IMG/VR virus record: IMGVR_UViG_3300049791_000030
Location: 1 to 51,862 of that record
DNA: 51,862 bases
Direction: 5' to 3' (one strand)
DNA from: a virus
A model generated the notes under the pieces. That model did not search any database. It was not told the DNA's origin and was given only the letters and a program-made list of their open reading frames with translations. Numbering within the stretch: the stretch's first letter is position 1; the number at the start of each line of letters is the position of its first letter. Shown piece by piece: positions 1 through 7,732 of the stretch. The translations under genes were made by a program, and so were the position numbers.

Positions 1-23
1 TAAACTAATCTTGGAGAAATGAG

Positions 24-218
24 GTGAAGAAATTTATAGGGTACACACTTTCGTGGAGCTTGTATTATCTAGGCCATTGGATAAGCATCCTTATGGATAA
101 AGTTAATGCTTGGTGGTTATACGACATTTACAACTGGTTTATGGTATCTAGTCATAACGTGCAGGAGTGGTCTGTGGTGAGTAATGGGCCTTGGACTGTA
201 GTAAATAAAGGAGAATAA
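24..218 (+). CDS. Small phage protein with aromatic, membrane-like N-terminus
   Basis: 64 residues with a GTG start. GGAG at 13-16 lies 7 bases upstream of it, and the ATG at 19 gives only a two-codon frame. The first 25 residues are hydrophobic and aromatic (a YYLGHWIS stretch), followed by a WLYDIYNWFM stretch and a terminal GPW. Short proteins of this shape recur in phage genomes without known function; a membrane-associated role is inference. The next gene starts three bases after the stop. Confidence 0.65.
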   Translation: MKKFIGYTLSWSLYYLGHWISILMDKVNAWWLYDIYNWFMVSSHNVQEWSVVSNGPWTVVNKGE

Positions 219-220
219 CA

Positions 221-634
221 GTGACTATAAATAAACAAGAATATCTAAACATCCTAACTGAAATCGAACAATCTCTGACACAAATAGACACACTAGAATC
301 AGCAGCTATCTCAGCAGATAGTGCATATGGATTTGAAGAAGTTTTCATTCAGATTGAAAATAATCTGTCCCTTATCCAAGCTTGGGCACAACAGAAAGTA
401 GATGAAGCCAATCAAGAGGAAGCTGAGAGTGGTGTTATGAATAATTTCATGGTTGAGACGAAGGCTGTGTTTGATAAGTATGCTGCACAGATAGAAATTG
501 CTCAGTTTGAGAGTGGTTATGGGGTTAGTTATGGTGAACCGGGTGTAGGGTTTGTCTTGACAGCTAGCTTTGATGGGGTAAGCTCTACTAAAGAGATTAA
601 GAAGTCTGTTATTGTATCTGAGGATCTTGTATGA
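221..634 (+). CDS. Hypothetical protein
   Basis: 137 residues, GTG start behind an AAAGGAG ribosome site. The first half is acidic and looks helical, the C-terminal half is richer in Gly, Val and Ser. No family recognised. Its stop overlaps the start of the methyltransferase gene (ATGA), so the two are probably translationally coupled. Confidence 0.65.
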   Translation: MTINKQEYLNILTEIEQSLTQIDTLESAAISADSAYGFEEVFIQIENNLSLIQAWAQQKVDEANQEEAESGVMNNFMVETKAVFDKYAAQIEIAQFESGYGVSYGEPGVGFVLTASFDGVSSTKEIKKSVIVSEDLV

Positions 635-1626
635 ATGTTTTGAGTTTGTTCGATGGGCTAGGTGGTGCTCGTATTGCTTTGGATCGTCTTGGCTTTAAGG
701 TGGATAATTATTACGCTTCTGAAGTTGATAAACATGCAATCAAAGTTGCTAAACACAATTGGGATGACATTCAACACATTGGAGATGTAACTAAAGTTAG
801 TTTTGATAATGGATTTCTTACAACTGAAGTTGGTGTGTTCTATGTTGGTAAGATTGACTTGTTGACAGGAGGAAGCCCCTGCCAAGACTTCAGTACAGCT
901 AAAGCTTTTGGTCAACACGGAGTAACACCACAAGGCTTGGAAGGCACAAAGAGTGGTTTGTTTTATCACTTCCTACGCATCAAAAAAGAAACTGAGGCTC
1001 ATAACCCAGACTTAATCTTTCTCCTTGAGAATGTTAAGATGAAGAAAGAAAGTAAAGAACAGTTGGATGAATACTTGGGTGTTAAAGGTATTTATATTAA
1101 CTCTGAACTTGTAAGCTTTCAGAAGCGTGCTCGTTATTATTGGTCTAATCTATCTTTTGATATTCCTAAAGATAGGGGTATTTCCTTTCAAGACTCTAAA
1201 GAGAGTGGTGATTTAAGCCAATACAAACTTAATCCAACACCTTCCAGGATTCGTATGTGGGGAGAAGGCAAAGGGAACAATGGGGTGCAATCTTGTGCTA
1301 ATGTTACCAATGCAAATAAAGTATATTGCTTGACAACAAAACAAGATCGATGCCCTAACAGTGGATTAGTTGAGTATGAGGATTTCTGTCGATTCTTAAC
1401 GCGGAGAGAGCTTGAGGCTGCACAGACTATTGATCTTGGGTATACAGATTGTTTAAGTTATAATCAAGCCTGTGCGGTGCTGGGGAATGGTTGGACTATC
1501 GCGACTATCTGTCACATTCTTAAGAATATTCCTCAATCTGTTCTGGTAGAAGATGAAGAAATCTCGCAAAAAGAACCTTGTGGTGCTAAGGTTCAAGAAT
1601 ATAATAACTATGTGGGAGTGTACTAG
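631..1626 (+). CDS. DNA (cytosine-5-)-methyltransferase
   Basis: 331 residues, the usual size for a solo C5-methyltransferase. It transfers a methyl group from S-adenosylmethionine to C5 of cytosine. Visible motifs: I (LSLFDGLGGAR, residues 4-14), IV with the catalytic Cys84 (GSPCQDFS), VI (LLENV, 131-135), VIII (QKRAR, 164-168) and C-terminal IX/X (TRRELEAAQ, then AVLGNGW). The region between VIII and IX is short, so the target site cannot be guessed. In phages such enzymes usually protect the genome against host restriction; no partner endonuclease is seen here. Start ATG overlaps the preceding stop. Confidence 0.95.
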   Translation: MNVLSLFDGLGGARIALDRLGFKVDNYYASEVDKHAIKVAKHNWDDIQHIGDVTKVSFDNGFLTTEVGVFYVGKIDLLTGGSPCQDFSTAKAFGQHGVTPQGLEGTKSGLFYHFLRIKKETEAHNPDLIFLLENVKMKKESKEQLDEYLGVKGIYINSELVSFQKRARYYWSNLSFDIPKDRGISFQDSKESGDLSQYKLNPTPSRIRMWGEGKGNNGVQSCANVTNANKVYCLTTKQDRCPNSGLVEYEDFCRFLTRRELEAAQTIDLGYTDCLSYNQACAVLGNGWTIATICHILKNIPQSVLVEDEEISQKEPCGAKVQEYNNYVGVY

Positions 1627-1875
1627 TTGAAAGAACAAGAGAAAGAAAAACTACGCCAACTTGATAAGGATGGCTTGAACGGAACCTTGCAATCGGTTAT
1701 GCTGGACCCTAACATCAACCAAGCTCATTATGCAGATGTATTGTATTATTTGTTGGTGAAGCATATTGAAGAGAAATCTTATTTTGAGCGAACTACTAAC
1801 AATATGATGCGTGTGTTGAAAGGAGCTGGTTTGCTAAAGGAACTTAATGAGTGTTTGGAATTGGAGGAGAAATGA
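1627..1875 (+). CDS. Hypothetical helical protein
   Basis: 82 residues with a TTG start immediately after the methyltransferase stop. Rich in Glu, Lys and Leu and predicted helical. No family recognised. The stop overlaps the next start (ATGA). Confidence 0.5.
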   Translation: MKEQEKEKLRQLDKDGLNGTLQSVMLDPNINQAHYADVLYYLLVKHIEEKSYFERTTNNMMRVLKGAGLLKELNECLELEEK

Positions 1876-2042
1876 CTATTGCAGAGGAAGACAAGAAGCT
1901 CATCTATACAGCGTATATGGCTTGGTGTAGTGCTGTGGCAGACGACCTTGATAATAAGACTTGGTTTACGGCTGAGGAGTTGGTGATGAAAGTACTGTCC
2001 CTAGTGGAACAAGTGTGTCAGCCTAAAGGTGTACAAATTTAA
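1872..2042 (+). CDS. Hypothetical acidic protein
   Basis: 56 residues. The ATG at 1872 is chosen because GGAGGAG lies at 1862-1868; a longer in-frame start at 1851 has no ribosome site. Acidic, helical, no family recognised. About 150 bases without a gene follow. Confidence 0.6.
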   Translation: MTIAEEDKKLIYTAYMAWCSAVADDLDNKTWFTAEELVMKVLSLVEQVCQPKGVQI

Positions 2043-2194
2043 GGTAAACGTTAGATTATAGGGAGACAAATAAAGTTTAAAATTTATTTTAATAAAGGGT
2101 TGTAAAATTGGTGGGAATGTGAGATTGTGGTGGCGTAGGTTGATGGGATGTAGAGAAAGGGTTGTTTTTATTTAATTGAGAAAGGAAATACTAA

Positions 2195-2995
2195 ATGGGT
2201 GGTCATGCTCGTGGTTTCATCGAAGTAGTGGATGGTGTTGAAGTGATTCAGCCCCGTAAAAAGACTCGTCGCACAAGGCAGGGTGGGAAACCAGAAGCAA
2301 CAGTTAGCACTGCGAAGTTTAAAGAGGAGCGGGAACACGTTCAAAAGTTGGCACCACTGAAACCAATGAATGAAAAACAAGCTGAATACATTCGGTTGCT
2401 CATTGAAAAGGATATGGTTATAGCGACAGGACTGCCGGGCACATCGAAGACCTTTATCCCAACTATGATGGCTTGTGATTTGTTTCGTTTGGGTAAGATT
2501 GATCGCATCATTTTTAGTCGTCCAAATATTTCAAATAGTAAGTCGTTGGGTATGTTCAAAGGTTCTGCTGAAGAGAAGATGACTCAATGGCTTGCACCGG
2601 TAATTTCCATCCTGAACGAGCGTATTGGTGTTGCTGCACTTGAGATTGCTTTGAAGCACGGACAAATTATTTTCCTCCCGCTCGAAACGATAAAGGGGTT
2701 CAGCGCAGAATCCTGTTGGTTCATACTTGATGAGGCCGAGGATATCTCACGAGACGAAGCTAAAAAACTCGTAACTCGCCAAGGAAAAAACTGCAAACTT
2801 ATTCTTGCCGGTGATGTGGGACAGAGCGAGTTAAATGAACATAGTGGTTTGCGTCATTTGACAGATATGGTTCAGAAACATCCACATCTTGATGTTGGAT
2901 TTGTGGACTTCGATAATATTAATGATATTGTGAGGAGCAAACAGTGCAAAGACTGGATCATCGCATATCGTAAGGAAGAGAAAGGAGAGGTTTAG
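2195..2995 (+). CDS. PhoH-like ATPase
   Basis: 266 residues. Walker A GLPGTSKT (79-86), Walker B FILDEAED (176-183) and a GDVGQ motif (206-210) identify the PhoH family, P-loop ATPases related to superfamily 1 helicases and very common in phages. The N-terminal 50 residues are basic and phage-specific (RKKTRRTR), possibly nucleic-acid binding. The role in infection is unsettled; RNA or phosphate-stress functions have been proposed for the family. ATG preceded by GAAAGGAAA. A gene for a putative homing endonuclease follows with a one-base overlap. Confidence 0.9.
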   Translation: MGGHARGFIEVVDGVEVIQPRKKTRRTRQGGKPEATVSTAKFKEEREHVQKLAPLKPMNEKQAEYIRLLIEKDMVIATGLPGTSKTFIPTMMACDLFRLGKIDRIIFSRPNISNSKSLGMFKGSAEEKMTQWLAPVISILNERIGVAALEIALKHGQIIFLPLETIKGFSAESCWFILDEAEDISRDEAKKLVTRQGKNCKLILAGDVGQSELNEHSGLRHLTDMVQKHPHLDVGFVDFDNINDIVRSKQCKDWIIAYRKEEKGEV

Positions 2996-3771
2996 TGGGT
3001 ACATTTCTAACTACTGTAAAAGCTGGGGATAAGTTCAGGACTAATGAGGGATACGAGATTGAAGTTCTTGAATACCAATCTTATGATAAAGTCAAAGTAA
3101 GGTTCACTGAAGAGGATAATTGCGTAAAATACTTTACACTTAAAAATATCCTGCGAGGTAGTCCTAAAAATCCATATCATCCGGTTGTGAGGGGTAAAGG
3201 TTTTATCGGAGAAGGTCCACATAAGTCAAAAGTACGGGGAAACAGTAGTAAGACAACAGCCGAGTATGTACACTGGTCTAGTATGATGACAAGGAGTTAC
3301 TACGAGGAGTACCACCGGAGGTTTCCTACCTACATTGGGTGTTCTGTTGAGGAACAATGGTATAATTTTCAAGAGTTTGGAGAGTGGTGTCAGTGGCAAC
3401 CCGGCTTCAATATGGGATATGTACTTGACAAAGATATAATACTACAAGGGAATAAGGTTTACGGGCCAGAAACTTGTGTCTTTATTCCCCCAGAGCTTAA
3501 TTCTATTATTGTCACACAAGTAAAACCGGGTAAAACTGTCCCTGCTGGCATTTCTTTCCAAAATGGTTGCCAGAAGTATATCGTATCTTGTGCTATTGAC
3601 GGGAAGAATAAGAATCTTGGTAGGTTTGCATGTCCAGATGAAGCCTTTAAGGTTTACAAAAGCTTCAAAGAAGACTTGGTAAAAGAAAGGGCTGAAAAGT
3701 ACAAAGATACTCTAGATGTACGTGCCTATCAGGCGTTTATGAATTTTACTGTACCGGAGATGGCACTATGA
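2995..3771 (+). CDS. Putative homing endonuclease (LDK-GN-Y family) with AP2-like C-terminus
   Basis: 258 residues, GTG start overlapping the PhoH stop. The centre carries the pattern W..M..R, then C.V...W..F..F, then LDKDI..GN..Y.P..C..IPP..N (about residues 86-165), the layout of the phage His-Me-finger/AP2 endonuclease group. Residues about 195-230 (YIVSCAIDGKNKNLGRF, then DEAFKVYK) resemble an AP2 DNA-binding domain. It sits between PhoH and ClpP-like genes with overlaps on both sides and no visible disruption of either. It is similar to the protein at 48890-49573. Nuclease activity is inferred. Confidence 0.7.
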   Translation: MGTFLTTVKAGDKFRTNEGYEIEVLEYQSYDKVKVRFTEEDNCVKYFTLKNILRGSPKNPYHPVVRGKGFIGEGPHKSKVRGNSSKTTAEYVHWSSMMTRSYYEEYHRRFPTYIGCSVEEQWYNFQEFGEWCQWQPGFNMGYVLDKDIILQGNKVYGPETCVFIPPELNSIIVTQVKPGKTVPAGISFQNGCQKYIVSCAIDGKNKNLGRFACPDEAFKVYKSFKEDLVKERAEKYKDTLDVRAYQAFMNFTVPEMAL

Positions 3772-4523
3772 GCGAAGATACTTTTATCCCGATGTTCCCA
3801 CCAAAAAATATCTTTACAACTGAAGTGCGTGGTCAACAACATACATACTACCTCACTGGTCATATCACAGAACCTGAGAATTACGTAGACTTGTGTAATA
3901 TTCTACGCTCTAGCGGCCCACAGGACGAAATCCTAATCCGCATAAATTCTAGAGGGGGCTCCGTTGCCAGCGAACGTATGATTATCAATGCTGTACAAGA
4001 GTCTGATGCAAATGTTGTAGGATTTATTGAATATGATTGTATGAGTGCTGCAACAGGTATATTTTTGGCCTGTAAACAGCACGGCTGGGCAGAACACATT
4101 CAGTTCATGGCGCATTGTGCGTTTTGGGGTTCCGTGGGTAAGAATCCCGATGTAAAATCTCAGACAGAGTTTGGCATTAAACAACTTGAAGAGGAAATTA
4201 CGTCCACCTACAAAGGTCTGTTATCGGACGAAGAAATTCTTTTGTGTAACGACGGTAAGGAATTCTGGTTTGGTGCAAAAGAACTTGCAACTCGTATGGA
4301 AAACTTCTACGAATATCAGAAGTCTCTTCCTTGTGATTGCGGAAGCCCTGAATGTGAACAGAATCAACGCCTTGCTGAAGAAGAACTCTACGAAGACGAA
4401 CCTGAATTTTCTTTGGAAGATATCATTGAAAAAGCTGTACAAGCGGGTGTAACCAAGGTTCTGGCTGCTCGTGATGCTAAGGAAAAGAAAGCCTCAAAGA
4501 AAATTGTAGAAAAGGTCGAATAA
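3768..4523 (+). CDS. ClpP-like serine protease (S14 family)
   Basis: 251 residues. ClpP fold signature: INSRGGSVASE (59-69), a CMSAATG turn with candidate nucleophile Ser93, MAHCAF with His116, and Asp162 in NDGKEFWF as third triad member. The C-terminal 60 residues are additional: a CDCGSPEC cluster that may bind zinc, then a charged helical tail. Phage ClpP-like proteases often mature capsids, but no head genes are nearby here, so a regulatory role or a distant substrate is equally possible. Start overlaps the upstream stop (ATGA). Confidence 0.88.
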   Translation: MSEDTFIPMFPPKNIFTTEVRGQQHTYYLTGHITEPENYVDLCNILRSSGPQDEILIRINSRGGSVASERMIINAVQESDANVVGFIEYDCMSAATGIFLACKQHGWAEHIQFMAHCAFWGSVGKNPDVKSQTEFGIKQLEEEITSTYKGLLSDEEILLCNDGKEFWFGAKELATRMENFYEYQKSLPCDCGSPECEQNQRLAEEELYEDEPEFSLEDIIEKAVQAGVTKVLAARDAKEKKASKKIVEKVE

Positions 4524-4528
4524 ATTCA

Positions 4529-4558
4529 TTGACAACCACCATGTGTGACGCATACAAT
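4529..4558 (+). promoter_or_regulatory. Sigma70-type promoter
   Basis: TTGACA at 4529-4534, an 18-base spacer and TACAAT at 4553-4558, just after the ClpP-like gene and ahead of a run of small genes. Confidence 0.65.
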
Positions 4559-4567
4559 GGTCACACA
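4542..4567 (+). promoter_or_regulatory. Inverted repeat over the -10 box, candidate operator
   Basis: Perfect 8-base arms TGTGTGAC (4542-4549) and GTCACACA (4560-4567) separated by 10 bases that contain the -10 box of the promoter at 4529. The placement is typical of a repressor operator. No regulator gene can be assigned. Confidence 0.55.
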
Positions 4568-4588
4568 TAAACAGAGGAGACGACTAAA

Positions 4589-4753
4589 ATAAACAAGAAA
4601 ATTGAAACTCAAGATTCAGACATAGAATCTCTAATGTGTTATGTTGATAACAAAGAAGGTTTTAGAAGTATTTGTATTACTTTGAAAGACCAGACAGAAA
4701 TATTTCTAGACTACTATGAACTTAAGGAGATCATGGATTTCCTAGAGAACTGA
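4589..4753 (+). CDS. Hypothetical protein, possible ATA start
   Basis: The reading frame is open for 54 codons from ATA at 4589, which lies 9 bases after GAGGAG (4574-4579). The first in-frame ATG (4634) has no ribosome site. The product is acidic (…SICITLKDQTEIF… in the middle). Either a non-standard AUA start is used or a shorter 39-residue protein is made from 4634. First gene behind the operator-like promoter. Confidence 0.45.
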   Translation: MNKKIETQDSDIESLMCYVDNKEGFRSICITLKDQTEIFLDYYELKEIMDFLEN

Positions 4754-4770
4754 TAAAGGAGAATAATCAA

Positions 4771-4974
4771 ATGTATTCACAACTTACTATAAAAGATCTT
4801 GAACTAGTCTACCACGACACTGCTGCAAGCTTGAGTTACTTTAATAGTGCCGAAGGAGATAGTTGGAAAGCTGAAGCAGCTCCTCGTGGAGCCTGTCAGG
4901 CAACATACAAAGAAATCTGCCAAGAATATAAAGAACGTGGTTTGGATGTTCCTAAAGGCAATTACTTAATTTAA
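4771..4974 (+). CDS. Hypothetical protein
   Basis: 67 residues, ATG after AAAGGAGAATAATCAA. Small soluble protein with an Ala/Glu-rich middle; no family recognised. Confidence 0.65.
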   Translation: MYSQLTIKDLELVYHDTAASLSYFNSAEGDSWKAEAAPRGACQATYKEICQEYKERGLDVPKGNYLI

Positions 4975-4985
4975 GGAGAAATAAA

Positions 4986-5081
4986 ATGTTGAGTTATGAA
5001 GAGATCGAAGAGCTTAGTAAAGAATATCAAGAAGACCTTGAGAAAGCTGATAGCGAGAATAACAACGAAGAGGAAGAATAA
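4986..5081 (+). CDS. Very small acidic protein
   Basis: 31 residues beginning MLSYEEIEEL and ending in EEEE; nearly half the residues are Glu or Asp. A good AGGAG site precedes the ATG and the next ATG follows directly. Extreme acidity could suggest nucleic-acid mimicry, but this is speculation. Confidence 0.5.
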   Translation: MLSYEEIEELSKEYQEDLEKADSENNNEEEE

Positions 5082-5210
5082 ATGAATATCTTTGATTCAC
5101 TATTTGAACTGGACGATCACCATGAAGACTTCTTAGGGTTGATTGAGCCTTCCTTTGAAGTAGAACCAGACTTCTGGCTTGAACTTGATATTGAATCAAT
5201 GGCACTTTAA
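5082..5210 (+). CDS. Very small acidic protein
   Basis: 42 residues, begins MNIFDSLFEL; acidic with regularly spaced Phe, Leu and Trp. The start adjoins the preceding stop. No family recognised. Confidence 0.5.
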   Translation: MNIFDSLFELDDHHEDFLGLIEPSFEVEPDFWLELDIESMAL

Positions 5211-5224
5211 TTTAGGAGAATAAA

Positions 5225-5395
5225 ATGAACGTATTTACAGTAATCAAATCTGATTTTGGTCAGAAAGAGAATATGGCTACCTTTGATACATCTGAGAAAG
5301 CATCAGCATATGTATCTTCACTTGAAATAGCTCAGTTTGATAGAGGTAATCTTTGTGGTATTTCTTTTCATATTGAAGAGGCTCTTGTACAATGA
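5225..5395 (+). CDS. Hypothetical protein
   Basis: 56 residues, ATG after TTTAGGAGAATAAA. Begins MNVFTVIKSDF, alternating hydrophobic pattern compatible with a small alpha/beta fold. Stop overlaps the next start. Confidence 0.6.
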   Translation: MNVFTVIKSDFGQKENMATFDTSEKASAYVSSLEIAQFDRGNLCGISFHIEEALVQ

Positions 5396-5568
5396 AAGGA
5401 TTAGCAACTTTAGCACTACTTAGACTACCATCCTGTATTTGTTTCCTAGGTGCAGTTTATATCATGTCATTAGGTATCACAGCAGGATGGGGCTGGTTAA
5501 TCTTTGCAGGCATTCTTTGCTGTGGTAGTAGTTTCAGCTACAAAGAAAATGATAAGGATGAGAAATGA
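5392..5568 (+). CDS. Small membrane protein, two transmembrane segments
   Basis: 58 residues. Hydrophobic stretches at about 4-26 and 29-46 separated by a Gly turn (TAGWGW), then a charged tail ending KENDKDEK. Probably an inner-membrane hairpin. Overlaps both neighbours by ATGA. Confidence 0.6.
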   Translation: MKGLATLALLRLPSCICFLGAVYIMSLGITAGWGWLIFAGILCCGSSFSYKENDKDEK

Positions 5569-5702
5569 ATTACGAACAAGACCAGATTGAAGGTTTGGAA
5601 AGTTCTATTGAGCATTGGATGCTATCAGATGAACAAGATATGCGTGAAACATTTGGGGATGATCTGGTAATCGCAGTCAAGGAGGCTTTAGTAGATGACT
5701 GA
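5565..5702 (+). CDS. Hypothetical acidic protein
   Basis: 45 residues, helical and acidic (MNYEQDQIEGL start). ATGA overlap with the upstream gene. No family recognised. Confidence 0.5.
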   Translation: MNYEQDQIEGLESSIEHWMLSDEQDMRETFGDDLVIAVKEALVDD

Positions 5703-5865
5703 TATAGATAATGGACCTAAAGATTTCCTTTTGGACTGTATAGAACAATGCAAGATAATGTACCCTGATCCGAGTACAGAAGATCGGCTCTACACCATAA
5801 TTGTCCAGTTGACTAGGAAAGTGTTTGAACTAGAGGAGCAGATCAGGGAGTTTAAAAATGAGTAA
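5695..5865 (+). CDS. Hypothetical protein with coiled-coil tail
   Basis: 56 residues; the C-terminal half (QLTRKVFELEEQIREF) has heptad spacing of a short coiled coil. Overlaps both neighbours. Confidence 0.55.
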   Translation: MTDIDNGPKDFLLDCIEQCKIMYPDPSTEDRLYTIIVQLTRKVFELEEQIREFKNE

Positions 5866-6010
5866 TAACGCTTACGATTATTTTCTTGATGTAGAGCTTG
5901 AGAAATATTACGAAGAAGTAGAAGATCTTGAAGTACCTTGGCCAGATGAACCTGTAGTAGAGCCAAATAATGATTACGACAACTATGACGGCTGGGATGA
6001 CATGCAATGA
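5858..6010 (+). CDS. Very small acidic protein
   Basis: 50 residues, strongly acidic, ending in a NDYDNYDGWDDMQ tail. Overlaps the genes on either side. No family recognised. Confidence 0.5.
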   Translation: MSNNAYDYFLDVELEKYYEEVEDLEVPWPDEPVVEPNNDYDNYDGWDDMQ

Positions 6011-6192
6011 TGGGAGTAATTAAGGTCATTCCCCATATCCCTTACTATTTAGCTGATGGAAATGTTGTTCTGAGTAAGTGGAGAGAGTCTTTTGTAGATC
6101 GTATGGGGAATAAGGCAGAGCTTATGAAAGTGTTGTTCAGGACGAAGAAGGGTAAAGAGAGTGTTGCGGTTATTGTTGTTAAATGGGAGTAG
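6007..6192 (+). CDS. Hypothetical protein
   Basis: 61 residues, ATG overlapping the previous stop. Unlike its acidic neighbours it is basic, with a beta-strand-like C-terminus (ESVAVIVVKW). No family recognised. Confidence 0.55.
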   Translation: MMGVIKVIPHIPYYLADGNVVLSKWRESFVDRMGNKAELMKVLFRTKKGKESVAVIVVKWE

Positions 6193-6197
6193 AGAAG

Positions 6198-6485
6198 ATG
6201 GCTGAGAAGAAGAAAGAGATTGTTTCTGTAGTTGTTTCTTATGAAGAGTTTACAAGTTACGACCACGTACCGATTGGTAACTTCTACTTCAAAAATGCTC
6301 TGGGGGATATAATCTATCTAAAGACTTCTCAACGTGAATTGGCTCAAGCTTGGATTGATGATTACTCGGGTGTGAAGGGAAAGTATCTGGCAATACCATC
6401 TAAAGTATTTAAAACTAAATCTAGACAAGAGAATGGACTTAGTACGGCAACAGGAACTAGCACCAGACGCGGACAGTCTAAATAG
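6198..6485 (+). CDS. Hypothetical protein
   Basis: 95 residues from the ATG at 6198; an in-frame ATG at 6183 would add five residues and cannot be excluded. Basic at both ends, Thr/Ser/Arg-rich tail. No family recognised. Confidence 0.55.
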   Translation: MAEKKKEIVSVVVSYEEFTSYDHVPIGNFYFKNALGDIIYLKTSQRELAQAWIDDYSGVKGKYLAIPSKVFKTKSRQENGLSTATGTSTRRGQSK

Positions 6486-6494
6486 GAGAATAAT

Positions 6495-6755
6495 ATGTCA
6501 TTCAGTTTTGCACAATTCGTTCTGAACACAACACAAGAATATAACTGGCACAAAGCTTGTGAAGTGAACGGCCTATCAGTTGAACAAGGGTTGGATATTT
6601 GCAGGGAACTTGAAGAACTGACTAACAAGACACATTCGTTTGTTTTAGAGCTGTACACTGATGGTGGGTTTAGTTTGCATAGGAAGGATTTTTGGAAGAA
6701 AGACCAACACCCTCTTGGGCATCTAGACCAATTGATTCTGTCGGTGACTCCGTGA
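6495..6755 (+). CDS. Hypothetical protein
   Basis: 86 residues, ATG after AGGAGAATAAT. Helical N-terminus and an aromatic C-terminal part. The stop overlaps the GTG start of the deaminase gene, suggesting coupled translation. Confidence 0.6.
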   Translation: MSFSFAQFVLNTTQEYNWHKACEVNGLSVEQGLDICRELEELTNKTHSFVLELYTDGGFSLHRKDFWKKDQHPLGHLDQLILSVTP

Positions 6756-7153
6756 AGTATGACCAAATGTTTATGGACTATGCCGTTAGGACTTCTCAAG
6801 AAAGTAAGTGCCCACGTAAACAAGTTGGTTGTATTGTGGTGGCTGAGTCTGGTATGATTGCACCGGGGCTGAATGGCATGGCATCAGGTGGCCCTAACGA
6901 ATGGGATTACTCAGAAGATGGGAATGATGAAGTTGTACATGCAGAAATGCAAGCACTCGGGAAAATGTTAGAGCAAGGTGTCAGCGCTAAAGGTTCAACT
7001 GTCTACCTAACTTTGTCCCCATGTATTCATTGCAGTAAGCTGTTAGTACGTGCAAGAGTAAACCGAGTGGTTTACTTAGAGAGTTATCGTAAGACAGACG
7101 GCCTAGACTACCTCAAGAAATATAACATTCAGGTGGAGCAATATGAGAAGTGA
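6752..7153 (+). CDS. Deoxycytidylate (dCMP) deaminase
   Basis: 133 residues from GTG at 6752, which overlaps the preceding stop (GTGA). Zinc site: His63 and proton-shuttling Glu65 in HAEMQAL, Cys91 and Cys94 in SPCIHC. This is the cytidine/deoxycytidylate deaminase fold; the GGPNEWDYS insertion before the HAE motif resembles dCMP deaminases. It converts dCMP to dUMP, the substrate of the ThyX encoded at 39783-40493, so the two genes supply thymidylate for replication although they lie in different operons. Confidence 0.88.
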   Translation: MKYDQMFMDYAVRTSQESKCPRKQVGCIVVAESGMIAPGLNGMASGGPNEWDYSEDGNDEVVHAEMQALGKMLEQGVSAKGSTVYLTLSPCIHCSKLLVRARVNRVVYLESYRKTDGLDYLKKYNIQVEQYEK

Positions 7154-7226
7154 CGTACCACACGAAGTGTTACTGAAACACTACACTTCTCAGAAGACCT
7201 TACCCCCAACAAATATCTTTGAATAA
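7143..7226 (+). CDS. Possible very small protein
   Basis: 27 codons from an ATG overlapping the end of the deaminase gene. Length alone is weak evidence; position and overlap are the only support. Confidence 0.3.
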   Translation: MRSDVPHEVLLKHYTSQKTLPPTNIFE

Positions 7227-7294
7227 TTTTAAGTCCTTGGTCTTGATGGACTGGAGGCTTTCTGGCCTAATGGGTTTACTAATCAGGAGGAAAC

Positions 7295-7477
7295 ATGGAA
7301 CAAGATAAACTGAAGAAACAACTGGAACTACTGCACTCAGACTTGAAGAAATGCAATAACCGCTGTAACAAGATAGCTAAGCAACTAGATATTGAACCAA
7401 ACAATCTTATCCAGTATGCTATGGAACAAACTAAAGAGATTCTAGATTATATTGAATCATTGAAGAATGAGGAGTAA
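7295..7477 (+). CDS. Hypothetical coiled-coil protein
   Basis: 60 residues, ATG after a strong AGGAGGAAAC site. Begins MEQDKLKKQLELL with heptad spacing over the first 35 residues, then an acidic end. No family recognised. Confidence 0.65.
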   Translation: MEQDKLKKQLELLHSDLKKCNNRCNKIAKQLDIEPNNLIQYAMEQTKEILDYIESLKNEE

Positions 7478-7496
7478 CCACAACATCTTGTGGTTT
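7477..7496 (+). terminator. Hairpin, possible weak terminator
   Basis: ACCACAA (7477-7483), loop CATC, TTGTGGT (7488-7494), then an interrupted T-rich stretch. It starts in the stop codon of the preceding gene. Confidence 0.4.
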
Positions 7497-7540
7497 AATG
7501 GTTGTTTATTGAGATTAGACACAACATATGGGAGTTATAA

Positions 7541-7732
7541 ATGAACCAAGAACAATACGCAACACTAGACAGGTTACGAACACATTTGCTAGATGCAGCA
7601 TCTGAGCTAGAGCTTCTAGGAGGGACAAGTGTTGTCCGCCTTCCAAGGTTTGTCCAGAATATTGATTGGATGCTGGATGAACTTGATCAATATATTAATT
7701 TACAGAAAGAATTAGGGGCAGTTAGAGAATGA
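7541..7732 (+). CDS. Hypothetical protein
   Basis: 63 residues, begins MNQEQYATLDRL; helical. The ATG follows GGGAG. Overlaps the next gene by ATGA. Confidence 0.6.
   Translation: MNQEQYATLDRLRTHLLDAASELELLGGTSVVRLPRFVQNIDWMLDELDQYINLQKELGAVRE

Noticed and set aside
631-1626. Restriction-modification system
   Set aside because: Only the methyltransferase is present; the neighbours are small proteins without nuclease motifs.
2047-2066. TATAGGGAGA at 2057-2066 resembles the 3' half of a T7 promoter
   Set aside because: The upstream half matches the T7 consensus poorly (about 5 of 13), no second copy was noticed and no T7-type RNA polymerase is in the window.
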